Source of the DNA: Pyricularia pennisetigena
Taxonomy: Eukaryota; Ascomycota; Sordariomycetes; Magnaporthales; Pyriculariaceae
Reading direction: 5' to 3'
Length of the DNA stretch: 64,000 bases
Assembly: GCF_004337985.1 (NCBI RefSeq)
Contig: NW_021940918.1
Span: forward strand, 2,394,052 to 2,458,051
The position numbers were made by a program, and so were the translations under genes. This document shows, piece after piece, positions 22,895 through 35,100 of this stretch (position 1 is its first letter; the number at the start of each line of letters is the position of its first letter). The notes under the pieces were generated by a model. That model had not been told where the DNA came from. It saw nothing but the letters and a program-made list of their open reading frames with translations, and made no database searches.

Positions 22895-23829
22895 CTTTCC
22901 AGATATCGCAGAACGACTAGAGATGGGAGTGGAGAGGTAAGGGAGATGGACTTGCTGGAAGAAGTTTCAAGGTCCAGCAAAAGTTGAAGGTTTTGCGGAG
23001 TCTTGTTCGGCTGCAAAGTGCAAGCTCGGGCGTTTGTAGCCTGGATACTGAGGCCACAACAATAGCTCGGTCGACCACTGGTATCCCTGTTTGATTCCCA
23101 CTCGCGAGAAATTCCGAGGTTAGGTGGGCCGTTATTGATGACCATGTATGGATAATTGGTTGATCCGCCTCCACCTGCCGTTGCCCGACCATCAGGCCAA
23201 GAAAACGGAAGAAGACCGAAAGAAAAAAAAAAAAAAAAACGTGGGATTTTCACGCGCCTGCTGATAATAAGATCCTGAGTAGCTAACAAAGGTAAAGAAC
23301 TCATAACGTAAAAGGTCTTCCGATTTATCAAACTCCGAAGTGTATCCTATGTATGAGATGACAATTCGCACACCTAAGTACCTACTTACTTAATTTAATA
23401 TGCTTCAATAATTTCCCCATTCTGCTTCTGTGAACTTTCTTTCCTACAGTATTACTGCCAAAGTTACAAGTCTATGGCTAGGAATCCAGCCAGTCTATCG
23501 GCAAGGATTCAAGACAAAACATATCTCAAGTATGTTTCTTGAAGCTGCAGCCCCTACTGCAGCCTCCTGATATTTTCTAACATCTCTTAAGGTCCTTTTT
23601 ATTCAACATTGTAATCTGGAATAATTACTGTCCGTTTGTCCGTCTGTGCCATAAGTCTGATACCTCATCTCATTATTTCATGCGACCATAACGTGCAAAT
23701 AAGTTCTCACCAGACGTCCTGTAAGAAGACTGTTCTTTTTTGCAAGTTCAACTTCGTCACTTGTCTATTCTGTTACCAAAAAGAACACAAACTCAACCCA
23801 TTACTCCAGCTCAAGGACCTATAGAAGTG
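22895..23829. promoter_or_regulatory. ATP2 upstream region and GBE 3' flank
   Basis: This contains the ATP2 leader and promoter and the 3' end of the branching enzyme gene. There is an A run of about 18 at 23222-23239. A 150-codon minus-strand frame (22879-23331) covers the leader but resembles nothing. Confidence 0.5.
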
Positions 23830-26366
23830 TCAGCGCTTTGAAGATGATTGATCTNNNNNNNNNNNNNNNNNNNNNNNNNNTACGATAGCGGTACGGCTGG
23901 GAAGATAGACGTGAGTCCAGTTCTTTCGACCATTCCACTCCATTGGGGTGGTGAAGAATCGAGTGGAGCTGTCGATACGCCCATGGCCTCCAAATTCCTT
24001 GTCGTCCGTGGTCAAAGCGACCTTGTATGTGCCAGACACATCAACTCCGATTCTGTAGTCGGCGAAGCTCTGGGTTGGGTGGAAGTTGAAAGCAAAAACC
24101 ACACCTGCACGTTCAAAGACGATTACCATATCAGACTGGTTCTTGAGTGAAATGTACGCCTGGGGAGCACTGAGCCAGCCGTGTTTCTCCTCGCAGTTAT
24201 TCATGGCGGCATCGAAGTCGTTGAGGAACCGGTATCTCAAAAGATCGTCCTCGGTTAGGTTTAGTTGACGCCTTGCGTACCAGAATGAGTTCTGGTTGCC
24301 CTCGCGAGGGAAGTCAAGCCATTCGGGATGTCCAAACTCATTCCCCTCAAAGTTGAGATAACCCTCGCCTCCGAGACCATGAGTGAGCAGGCGAATCATT
24401 TTGTGGAGAGCCATCCCGCGGTCGATGATAGGAGTGAGGGGTGTCAGTGTTGACATGTGAGTGTACATCTCGGCGTCGCAGAGGTGCATCATAAGAGTTT
24501 TGTCGCCAACAAGTCTATCAAACATATAGTGTCAGCTGAAAATTCCACACAACTTTAAATAGCTTCTCAGGCTAACGTACGCCTGATCGTGACTCTCGCA
24601 GTACGCGATGGTCTTCTCGCCATGCCGTCTGTTCGTCAGAGTCCAGCAAATATCGGCAATGTCCCATTCTTCGTCTTTTTTCTCTTTGAGGATCTTGATC
24701 CACATGTCTGGGATGGCCATGGCAAGACGATAATCAAAGCCCACTCCGCCGTCTGACCAAGGAAGGCATAGAGTCGGCATGCCAGAGACATCCTCTGCAA
24801 TGGAAATCACCTCGGGGTACAGATCATGAAGCATCTTGTTTGCCAGCATGAGATATACGAGCGCCTCCTCGTCGGCATCCGGGCCGAAATACTCATGGTA
24901 GCCGCCAGAAAAGCCACTAAGTGAAAATGTTAATCACTGCAAGTGTTTGATGAGGGTCCATGTACGACTTACGTTCCCATGCCGTGATGGATATACAGCA
25001 TGCTTGTCACGCCGTCAAAACGGAAGCCATCAAATTGATACTCGTCCATCCAAAATCGGAGATTGCTGAGAAGGAATCGAAGCACTTCATAATGGCCATA
25101 GTTGAACAGCCTGCTGTCCCACTGGTCATGTCTGCCTTTGCCGCCTGCGTGGAAGTACTGATGGTCGGTCCCGTCAAACTCGTTGATACCATCCAAAACG
25201 TTCTTGGACGCGTGGCTGTGGACCACGTCGAGTAGAACAGTAAGCCCCATGCCGTGAGCGGTATCAATAAGCTCTTTGAGATCCTCCGGGGTGCCATAGC
25301 GGCTGCTTGCGGCAAAGAAGTTGTTAATCTGGTAGCCAAAGCTGGCATAGTAGGCGTGCTCCATAATGGCCATAAGTTGGATGACGTTGTACCCAAGTTT
25401 CTTGATGCGAGGGAGCATGTTTTTGGTGAACTCCTTGTACGTGGCTACACGCAGCTCAGGCGAGGAAATGCCAACATGGGCCTCGTACACACGCACACTC
25501 TTAGGCTTCTTGGGGCGGGAGTTCTTGAATGTATACCTCTCGCTGGATGGGGGATTCCAGAACCTGGCGTCGTAGGCAGGCGATACGGAGAGATCCTGCG
25601 TGACATACTTGATCCACGCCGGAAGGCGATCTATAAGTTGTCCATTGGGGAGGAATAAGGAGATCTAAGAAAAGTCAGTGCCTTAGTTATCAACCGTGGC
25701 AGAGAGATAGAATCAACACTCACCTTGACCTTGGAGTTGTGAGGAATCGCCGGTTCCCCAGCAGCAGTGGGCGGCACCGTTATTTCGAAGACTCCAAACT
25801 CATTCTTCTTCATAGGGTGCGACTGGCGGCTCCATTGGTCTGGCATTTGTGGTGTTAGTATAATATCCGCAATACGTTTGACCTGATCATATCCATGAGA
25901 TTTGTTGGGGTTGCTACTTACTGAAATCACCAACCAGGAATGCAGCCGTTGCGTTTGGAGCCCATTCACGATACACGATCGTGTTGTCTGGCTTCACATT
26001 GAATCCGTACACCTCGGTGCCCTGTTTATTTTCATGAGACGTCAACCAATGATAAAGCTAGTTGCTAACATGTTGACTTGGTATCCACCTGGACACCTTA
26101 CTTACCCTCGTAAACTTCTCAATCGACCCTTCGCTTTGCTCGATCTTCTTGAGCCAGTCCTCCGCCATGCCATGGCGGCGTTTGATGACATCCTCGAATG
26201 GTTCGAGCCAGGGGTCAAGCTTTACAGCACCTATGCATGACAGGCCGTCAACATAACAACGAACCTAGAACATGAGAATGACGGATGGACGACCATATCC
26301 CAGCTTACCAATGTGCTCAACAGCATTTCCGTTGGCCACCATCGTGTTGGATCCATTGGTAGCCAT
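23830..26366 (-). CDS. GLC3: 1,4-alpha-glucan (glycogen) branching enzyme
   Basis: Seven exons on the minus strand: 26366-26309, 26230-26106, 26021-25922, 25839-25724, 25664-24973, 24916-24581 and 24514 to the gap at 23880. They give about 687 residues before the gap, and the stop is lost or uncertain. The enzyme makes alpha-1,6 branches in glycogen (GH13 family, cytosol). The N-terminal CBM48 part has [23 protein letters not shown]13 blocks are [35 protein letters not shown] (catalytic Asp), [11 protein letters not shown] (catalytic Glu) and YCESHDQA. The C-terminal beta domain holds [13 protein letters not shown]. Length fits the family (about 700), so only around ten codons are missing. 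Confidence 0.95.
23855..23880. other. Assembly gap (26 N) at the GBE C-terminus
   Basis: The gap falls in the last codons of the branching enzyme gene, right after the residues YLPSRTAIV. The number of Ns may not reflect the true length. Confidence 0.95.
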
Positions 26367-27415
26367 TGTTGCAAGATCAAAGTTCAATGTCGTTGATGCT
26401 GCGCTGAGATGGCCTAGTTTTTTTTTCTTGGAAGAGAATGCGGAAAAGGTAATGCGATAGACAGATTAAGATGAATTCAGTTAAGATTAAATACAGCTGG
26501 GCAAGTGGAATAAAAGATCCTTGCCACCCCGGTTTCCGATAAAAACCATACGGGTAGAGAGATGAGTTTCGATAAGTTCTTCGAGCTTCGACCAGCCCCG
26601 ACTACTCTTGTGAGTTGATTGAAACGGGAGGGGATGAGGGCTGATCAAAAGTTATTTTGCGACTGCCTCAGGGTCTTTTCTTTCTGCAAACAGCCACTCA
26701 AAGTTTCCCACTTTCAGAGCTCTCCCCGGACGTAACCATACAATGACGTCGTGTGATGTTAATTGGTGGGTGGGGCCACAATCAGAGAACAGATTGCCAA
26801 CGACATGTGGACTCAACATTTGAAGGAGCCTGTCAAACCCTCAACATTGGGAGCGAGAAGACCGCAAGAGGTCCATAATCGGGCCAGTATATCTCCATGT
26901 GTTCCGTCCTTGACAGCGTTTTGCTTCAGTGGCGGTTGCTTCTGCAGCTCAAGACCGGCACCGGGGGGTGGGGCTACATGTTATCAGCAACAAATAGCGA
27001 CCGTAGAGTTCTGGGCCGTGGCAATCCCTGTACCCGACCCTGGTCCGCTTGGTGGCGGCTTACTACGGTAGGGAGCTGTTCTCCTCCAATGGCGCTACTG
27101 GAGGGAAACTAACCATGCAGGTAGCCCAGAAGGTCCTGGAGCTCCAGACACCCCCGCACTCCAAAACCGCGCCGGGGTCCGGTCAGACCACCAGTCCAGT
27201 GCAGACTGATACAGTGCTATTCGATCCGTCATGGCGTGTACGGTCCGAGACCGGTTCACGCCAGACATCAACTTCCTCCGAATGTTGCATTCACCCGATA
27301 CGTTCGATCGATCCAATTGCCCTGCATTACAGATAGAATTCATCCCTGATTCGGCCACTGCCGGATCGTACATATCTCTAGCATGCGACTGGTGCCGAGG
27401 TGACGGCAGACCTGT
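26367..27415. promoter_or_regulatory. Divergent promoter region, GBE and CLPX
   Basis: About 1 kb between outward-facing genes. A CRE/ATF-like TGACGTCG lies near 26742. A few short open frames (26763-27071, 27049-27336) show no family features. Confidence 0.5.
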
Positions 27416-29223
27416 ATGATGTCGGTCTTCACCCGCCCTTGCTCCTCGTGCCCAAGGCTTCTTACAAACCATGTCGCTACCCACGCTTGTTCCCGATCCC
27501 TCTCGGTCTCTTGTCGCACATCCTCCGCCAATCGAAGGTCGCAGGACTTTGGCTCCGGCTACACCAGCAGTTATGATCCCGAAGAGTCCGGCCGGGGCCC
27601 AATGTTCAGCAAGCCGAGCTTCGGAGTACCCCAGTTCTACCCGCGCGACCTAAAGAGACGTCTCGATGAATTCGTCGTGGGCCAGGAGCGGGCCAAGAAG
27701 ACCACGACATCAGTCGTATTTAATCATTACCAGGGCCAGAGACGAAGACGAAATTTAGAGGACGAGAAAAGGGTAGCAGAGGAACGGTTGCTTCGCCAGC
27801 AGCACTTCCAGCGCGCCCGGCGCGAGCCCCACCCGGTCGAAGGTCAGGAGCACCGCGAATCGGAACCTGAACGTCAGCCAAATGCTGACAATTTGGCGTA
27901 TAAAGATGACTTCCCAGGCCACCATGTGTCTGTTCAAGGACTTCACGAGCAGAATCCTTCTTTTGTGGAAGAGTTTCTTCGGGACGATGCGAGAGATAGC
28001 AGACATGTGACGATTCAAAAGTCGAATCTGCTGTGTATAGGGCCGACAGGTGTTGGAAAAACTTACATTGTAGAGTAAGTAACATTTCCCGGTCTATACA
28101 TTTTCTGAGCGCGCAAGAAGGACGTCGCTAACTATTGGACAGAACCCTAAGCAGACATCTCAATGTGCCCTTTACAATCAGCGACTGCAACTCCTTCACA
28201 CAAGCCGGATACATCGGACAGGACGTGGAAGCCTGCATAGAACGATTGCTAATCGAGGCAGACTACGATGTGAGCGCGGCGGAAAACGGCATCGTGGTTC
28301 TGGATGAGTTTGACAAGCTCGCAAGAAGAGAATCGGTCAATGGAAGGGACGTAGGAGGCGAAGGCGTGCAACAGGCACTCTTGAAGCTGGTAGAAGGCTC
28401 CAAGGTCACTGTTAACGTCAAGGATCATAGGTCCTCCAGATCCTCAAGTCCGATCACGAGCAACTACAATGGCGGAAGCCAAACATCTCAACCCAGCCCA
28501 CCGTCCGGCCCAAGAGTCGAGCAGGTTACCATTGACACAACGAACATATTATTCATTTTCTGTGGCGCATTTGTTGGCCTGGACAAGGTTGTGTTGAGGC
28601 GCGTGGCAAAGCCCACGATAGGCTTTGGCTCTGAGCCCATTAGGAACGGGGATGCTTTGCCTCAAGAGATGTATGCGCATCTGCCCCACCAGCCGCACAT
28701 CGTCAAGCCTGGGACCAGCGGGTTCACACCTCTGGACTTGACTACACCTGCCGATCTGCAGGCGTTCGGCTTCATTCCCGAGCTTATTGGGCGTATACAC
28801 AACATATGCGCACTCACCCCTCTCTCGCTAGACGAGCTGCTACGGATCCTGACGGAGCCGCGTAACAGCCTCGTTGCGCAATATAAGGCGCTTTTCGAGA
28901 CCTACCCAAGTCGCCTCTTCTTCACAAGTCGGGCGTTGTACGCCATCGCCGAGCGGGCTGCAAAGAATGAGACTGGTGCTCGAGGCCTAAAAATGGAAAT
29001 GGAACGTGTGCTCGCAGAGCCCATGTTTGATGCCCCGATGCCTTATGTCGTCATCGACGAGGCTTGCGTGAAGGGCAATTCAAAAGCCAGGTACTGGGGC
29101 AAGGATGGACGACTTGAGGTCGACAGATTACTGCGGGCGGAGAGCGACGTGAGCCAGCGAACCGGTGATCATGCGTCACAAAGCTACCAGCCATACCGGG
29201 AGGCCAGTCAGGGAGGGGCTTAA
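27416..29223 (+). CDS. MCX1: Mitochondrial ClpX-type AAA+ unfoldase
   Basis: Two exons, 27416-28074 and 28143-29223, phase 2 (GTCGCTAAC branch, GGACAG acceptor), give 579 residues. ClpX unfolds matrix proteins. An Arg/Ser/Cys-rich presequence is seen, and no zinc-binding domain. Walker A is GPTGVGKT (209-216), the pore loop is QAGYIGQDVE, and the Walker B region is ENGIVVLDEFDKLARR. The ClpP-docking IGF loop is present (KPTIGFGSE), and GFIPELIGRI and TGARGLKMEMERVL (sensor 2 region) follow. A charged Arg/Glu-rich insert of about 90 residues lies before Walker A. Yeast Mcx1 works without ClpP. The intact IGF loop suggests this one may partner a ClpP peptidase, which is an inference. Confidence 0.92.
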
Positions 29224-29733
29224 GTTGGAATTCCCATGTCCAGTCTAGGAAAGAATACGAAGGACTAACCTCTACATGATTTGCCTGTTGCGTCTTGACT
29301 ATTCGTATGCTACATTGTTGTCAACCTCCGACTTGGAGCTTCGAAAGCTCGTCCTATCATTCTTGATTTGCTGTTGGTCAGATTGTCAAAGAGAAGCGTG
29401 GCTGGCCCTGTGGCAGAGGCCGGATGATGTACTCATGGTCAAGGGTTAATCGATTAGGTTGCATTGGTAAAGAACATTAATCACAACGATTAAGAATAAC
29501 CTTATCAAATACGGTATTCAATGAACTCAAGGAAATAGTGTCTAACTTTCGCCTCAGTACGAATACAATGTCTACACTAACTGCATATGGCCCGATATCG
29601 ACATCGCCACCAGGCCTGGGGATCCCGCCTCTAAGCTTTTTGTACATGGGCAAACGGCCATGGGGACGAGGGAAAAAAAGCAAGGCTTTGTTTTAATCGA
29701 AGAAAATACTCAAGCAAGGCATCCCAGCCTAGC
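29224..29733. other. Convergent 3' region, CLPX and COX5
   Basis: About 0.5 kb between converging genes. There is no credible frame or RNA gene. Confidence 0.55.
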
Positions 29734-30542
29734 TTAGTGCTTCGATGCAGGAGGGGACTGAACCTGTCCCTTTCCAGAGTAACCCTCGGACGAGAGACCA
29801 GTGAGAGGCTCTGTGTTTTGCGACTGTAATAGTGATGACACGTTAGTGAAATGAACAAGAGATGCCCGAGGTAACGGCTTTGGATCGCACCTTGAGGTAC
29901 TCGTTGGTTTGCTCCTGCCACTCCTTGGTCATGGTATGAGGTGCAGGCTTGGCGAATGAGCGCATGGTAGCAAAGATCATGAAGCTAACGGCCAGGCCGA
30001 TGGCGACGCCCATGGCGACCTTCTTGCCCTCATCCGGGGGGTCGAGGGCTCGCGGGCCGTGCGGGCCGAAGGAAACCCAGTACGCTGCAGAAGATAGCTT
30101 TGAGTCAGTTTATCTGCACATGGCATGTACGTTGTTTTAATGTTGCCCCCAGCATTTCTGTCGACAATGACTATCTGGGCCGATCGACGCGGAGAGCCAT
30201 TGGACATCGCAAATTATTAAAAAGACGCAGTGAACGAGAAATGGATTTAGACACTCTCTGTGACCGAATACCAGTGAACTTGGATCCGGGTTGTCGGGGG
30301 GCACAATTTAGTGCACACTCACCAGCCTTCTTCTCGTGGAGGGTCAGGTCGTTCCAGTTCTCCTTCATGCGCTCCCTCAGAGACATCCACAGCTCGGCCT
30401 GCTCCTGCAGAGGCATGCTCTCCCATCTCTTCTCAATGTTGGCAAGAGTAGGCTTCGAGATGGCGTGGGTGGAGGAGGCGCGACGTGCAGTGGCCTGCAC
30501 CACGCTGCGACGCAGCATCGCTGAGCCCGTCGTCCGGAGCAT
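29734..30542 (-). CDS. COX5: Cytochrome c oxidase subunit 5 (COX IV family)
   Basis: Three exons on the minus strand, 30542-30323, 30084-29891 and 29823-29734, give 167 residues. It is a nuclear-encoded subunit of complex IV in the inner mitochondrial membrane. The presequence (MLRTTGSAMLRRSVVQATARRASS) is Arg/Ser/Ala-rich with no acidic residue. Then come the family block HAISKPTLANIEKRWESMP, LTLHEKKAAYWVSFGPHGPRA, one membrane helix (about residues 96-113) and MTKEWQEQTNEYLKSQNTEPLTG in the intermembrane-space tail. Introns are in phases 1 and 0. Length and order match fungal Cox5. Confidence 0.95.
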
Positions 30543-31130
30543 TTTGTCTGATTAAATCGAGTCGGTATGGACAGCGTGGAGAGGTTTCTGGAACGAGACG
30601 AGGTCAATTGAGCTTGAGGTGCTCGTGGTCGTGTTGCGTGGGCGTTCAATTGGTAACGGTTTTGGCGTGGGTAATTGGCTTCGAATGAGATGATAGCGAG
30701 GATTTTTCGACAGATCCCGACCGAAGACTCTCTCGTATGATGCCGCCAAATCGGGCCTGGGCAAGCTCGGGAATTGGCACCCGAGTCAGGGGATGTACAC
30801 TTTTCACGTGATCTAAAGCTCCAGCTCCCATGTAGCCGGGGCTGACGTAGCAAGTCAGAGTGGATGCAATGAAATCAGTATTGCTTTCCCACGACATGCA
30901 ATTGGAGCTAGCATTTAGCCAGCTGCCAACCCAACATGACCCACCATCATGGCCGGGTACCTTGCCAATGGGATCTTGAGAAATTTCAAGCCATAATTAC
31001 CAACATAATTTTCGCCGCCACGTTTGATCATGGACGATTGATATTTGATCCGTAAGTATACAATAATCATACATGCCATTACATCCTACAGAATTTTGTC
31101 TGTTGTCCAGACATAAATATAAAATCTTGC
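30543..31130. promoter_or_regulatory. COX5 upstream region
   Basis: About 0.6 kb upstream of COX5 and downstream of the small gene at 31419-31655. It contains CACGTGA at about 30806 (E-box-like, CACGTG core), a site type common upstream of respiratory genes. No gene is seen. Confidence 0.4.
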
Positions 31131-31418
31131 TCAGAAGCCGCCACGATCAGACCTTGCTGTCTTGATATAGCGAAGTTGGGCTGGGGTATAGGGAACCTGT
31201 AGCCCAACAACAAGGTAATTAGGTACTTTCTCATTTTGCCACTGCCATATACTGTCCACCACTGAGATTTCTATGTCGAATTGGGTCCTGTCGCCGATTT
31301 GTTCTTTTCTGCTGACTGAGAGTGATTTTGGGTTCTAAATAAGTTCCAGTCGGTTGGTTACTCATGTATGTAATAGCTAACAGTATTCCTCTGTCATATG
31401 AATAAAATAAATGGAAAC

Positions 31419-31655
31419 CTACTTGGATAGCCCTTCCTTGTTCTTGTTTTCGGCCGCCTCTTTTAACGGGTCACGAAGCTGATACCAAGCTGTAAAACTT
31501 CTCAGGTCAACAATTTTCCAAAATGTCGACCGTCACGCCACATGGGCTGCGCGCTTGCCTGCCGAGTTGGATGGTTAGGACAGAGCTTTCGTACCGTTCC
31601 AGACTCCAAACCCAACCGCAGCAACCACAGGGATTGCATTCTTTATAGAGTTCAT
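31419..31655 (-). CDS. Tiny single-helix protein, possibly mitochondrial
   Basis: Two exons on the minus strand, 31655-31595 and 31489-31419, phase 1, encode 43 residues: a short hydrophobic helix (IPVVAAVGFGVWNAWY) and a charged end (LRDPLKEAAENKNKEGLSK). The stop TAG overlaps a good donor (AA|GTAGGT). A coding-like 22-codon stretch at 31196-31131, after a good CTACAG acceptor, reads VPYTPAQLRYIKTARSDRGGF and then stops, but it joins out of phase as the sequence stands. A one-base loss at the donor would restore a 64-residue protein. I do not recognise it. Size and helix suggest a small inner-membrane protein, which is an inference only. Confidence 0.45.
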
Positions 31656-32188
31656 CCCGCAAAATATTCAGTAGGATACAGCCACTGTTCGCAAGCCTTG
31701 GTGTTCTTGGCAGTAATTTAGATACTTATTCGATCAAGAACAATTGGAGTTTGGCAATCGACTTCACGATGGCTTGCCAACAGAGAACGGAAGCAGGCCA
31801 GGCACAAATCCCTAAAGGCAATAATTGGCCGCAGCGTTGGACTTATGTAAGGAGGCCGGCCAGTGGCGCACTTTTACAGGGGGAGTCCTGGGTCGGCTCT
31901 TTAATTATAGCTAGGCAGTCAGTCAGTCGCGAATTTTAAATTGAGCTAGACGCGACGCGTCTAATTTGACGATGCACCTCTGCCGACCTTAAACCCCCCC
32001 GGTCAGGTACCTACTTCGTCTAGATCGGGGGTCTTGGAAACGAACCAACTGATGCAAGTAACCGCAAACTCATCACGGCTTTGAACCAGGAATTTCTAAC
32101 GCATTCGAGCATACAGTTGTGAACATTCGGCCTCATGGATCGAACGCACAGAAGACTTGCCACAGGCTCATAATGAATCTCTGGCCAA
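31656..32188. promoter_or_regulatory. Divergent promoter, small gene and MUS7
   Basis: About 0.5 kb. It includes an ACGCGACGCGTC motif near 31951 that contains the ACGCGT MCB-type core often seen before S-phase and repair genes, fitting MUS7. No gene is seen. Confidence 0.45.
31949..31962. promoter_or_regulatory. MCB-like ACGCGT element upstream of MUS7
   Basis: GACGCGACGCGTC holds the ACGCGT core bound by MBF in yeasts, about 230 bases upstream of the MUS7 start. This is a short motif match and so only suggestive. Confidence 0.35.
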
Positions 32189-35100
32189 ATGCCAAATTGG
32201 AAGGAACTTGGCGAGGTGCCGGACTCGGACGAAGACGACTTCGATGGCCCCAGCCCTCCGCAAAGCCCGATAGCTGGTCTTCTTCCAGCTCCGCCGCCGC
32301 CGATTGCATCGCCACTTACCGATATCTGGAGCATTCCTAGCTCTCCAGCACGACGACCTCCTGAGCCAGGTCACCGGGTGACTCCCACGTCTACTACCGT
32401 TCCGCTGGGCACAGAGACCACTACCCCGCTGTCATGCTCCTCTCCACTGTCACCTCCGCCGCCTGATGTGACATCCTCTCCCACTCTATCACCTCAGCCA
32501 GAGTCCAGTCGACATACCGTCCGGGAAAATCTTCAGAAAACGCTCCCAGCACACCGGGTGCCATCGGACACTGTGACTGGAGCTCAAAAACCTTTGGAGT
32601 CCGAATCAATTTTACATATTACCTCTCACAATAATGCTGTGTCGCCCTCGCGCCAGGCAGCTGTTCGCCTCGAACGTTCTTTGCGACCACGGAAGCCCAT
32701 TCAGGAACACCCATATCTACTCGAGGGGGCTCAGTATACCCAGTTTATGAAGGCTCATGGCTTCAAACCCTTGCGTGTTGTCACAGAGCAAGCCGAGTCC
32801 TCGCGGCGGCTCACGACCAATGAGGACTCCCAGGACAATGATTTTTCTGCAGATGACAGCCAGGAGCATGAGAGCCAGCCACTCGATGCCGCATCGATAG
32901 TCGAAGAACGGGACGAGCTTGCGTTATCGCCATCTCCAAGGCTATCCTCCCAATTTAGAGCTATTTCTAGTGGTCAACCTAGCCCTGGGCAAGATACAGC
33001 GGATACAAGCCCGGCAGAGGATGATTTGCCATCAATAGATGAACTCCTTCGCCAAAGTCGAAAGACACTCGGCAAAAAGCAGTCTAAAAGACTTGGTTCT
33101 ACGAGCATATCATCCTGCGCAAAACGAAGGAGGATAGATGGATCCGCCCGCAAGGACTCTATAACTAGGCCACGGTTCAAACCGCCTCTCGCCATTGATC
33201 TGGAGGCTTCTCCGCTGGCTGGACAAGAGATTCGACGTCGTTCTCGCAACCCTCAGGTGCCTAATGATGCCGATATAACGAGCCCCACAAAGATTGATGT
33301 GCAGCAATCCTTTCCCGCAACCACTCCTTTTGAGAACGGCGATGCACCAGCGGTCATCAGTATCTCAGATGATGACGTCCAGGCTGAGGTCTCAGATTCT
33401 CCCGATTCGTCGGGCACAGACAGTGATTCAGATTCCATGCAGAAGCACGTTAGGAGGATTCGAGGTGTGCTTCCGGCATCTTGGCTTCGACTTGATCAGC
33501 TCAAGGCTCAAAAAACAAGAGATGGAACCTCGCGTCGCCAAAGCCCTCCTTCATCACCCAAGCACTTACCCAGAAAAGGCGTGGCTCTACCTAAACAGCG
33601 GCCTCAGCAATCCACATCTTCAAATGCCCTCTTTGACTTCTTATCTAATGACGATGATGATGACCACGATGAACGCATTAATAATGATATCCTCCTGAGG
33701 AGGAACTCTAGTTTGGTGTCTTTTCCGAAGACCAACAAGAATCCTGACCTGTTTCGACAGTTGTTTCTCGACGACGGTGATATTCCGGAGGAGGATGTCA
33801 TCGACAGAATGGTGACTGGGACCAAGAGGAAGAGGAAAGACTCGAGTGAACCCAAGAACAGGACCTACCGGAAGCATAACTCAGGACTAAGAAACCCAAG
33901 GCAACAGAAGATAACCACCTTGCTTGATTCAGGATCCGGCGGAGATGGCAGCGCACTTTCAAAGAAAGCTGTTAAGTCGAGTCGTTCAATCAAAACCAAG
34001 ACTGCTCGCCGATCTAGGACCACAAAGAGGCACCCAACTCCACCACCTATGCTGAGTGTTCTTGATGTGGTTGAATCGGACGCACCCCAGTTCCTCAGGA
34101 TTGCTGCCCGCGCCGCAAGGAGAGCACCCAACCGTGGGAAGACGAGTCCCTCTCGCAAGCAGATCAACCTTGGCAGCCGCCCAGACAACATTGATGCACT
34201 TTCTGTACTGCGGGATTGGAAGACCGGGAGGATTCGGCCAAGAGTAGCACATGAGCCCATGGACAAGGCATCAACTTCAACCTCGACAGCAACACCATCA
34301 AGATTTCCCCTCACGCAACGTTCTACAAATCCACCCCGTGCTTCGGCGCATCTCAAGCGAGCCGCAAGCCTTGGTGATACCAAACGGAGAACGAAGCAAA
34401 CGCAGCTGAATGTTTCATCGACGACCATTTCTAGCACAGCCCCTATAGTGCGAGCGCATCCAAAACACCTAAACTTAAATTCAGGAATAGGCCGTTCCGA
34501 TACTGTAGCTGCCAGGCCCGCACAGTTGGAAACCACCGAAGTGAACCGGTCCGGAAAGTTTAGTTTCCTGGCCCAAAAGAGAAATCTGGATGCGTCGTAT
34601 CGACGAAATAAGTCCTCGGTCGGCCTCGCAGCTGCTCGTTTGGACCGGTTCATCAACAGCCCCGTGAACCAGGATATGATGCCAACAGCCGTCATTGCCA
34701 CTTCAACAGGACCCCCGAAAGAGTTGCAGCCGTTACGCCCTCGTCGCCCCAGGCTACGCAAACAAACCAAGGCACGCTTTGTTGACATAACCGCACCTCA
34801 ATTTGTACACGCTGCAGATCCTTTACCTCCAGCTTCAGACTACGTCTTGGTACATGAGGACGACGTAGGGGAGTCAAGTGACGAGAAGTTGCGGGGTCTT
34901 GGTCCTTTTGGCACACACTACACTCATCACTTTGAAATTTTCCCTCTTGATGCAAATGTTTACTTTCACGAAAGTACTTTCATCGGCATGGGAAAGCTTA
35001 GTAAACTCCAGGATCAAAAGCTGATGGATAAGTCTTGTCATGTGCGGCCAAGAATATCCTTCCAGCTTGGGGACAAGACTCTTCGATGGGGTCCATGGGA

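Noticed and set aside
33865..34788. 307-codon minus-strand frame inside MUS7
   Set aside because: It lies fully within the MUS7 exon, with Arg/Cys/Leu-rich antisense composition and no recognisable domain.
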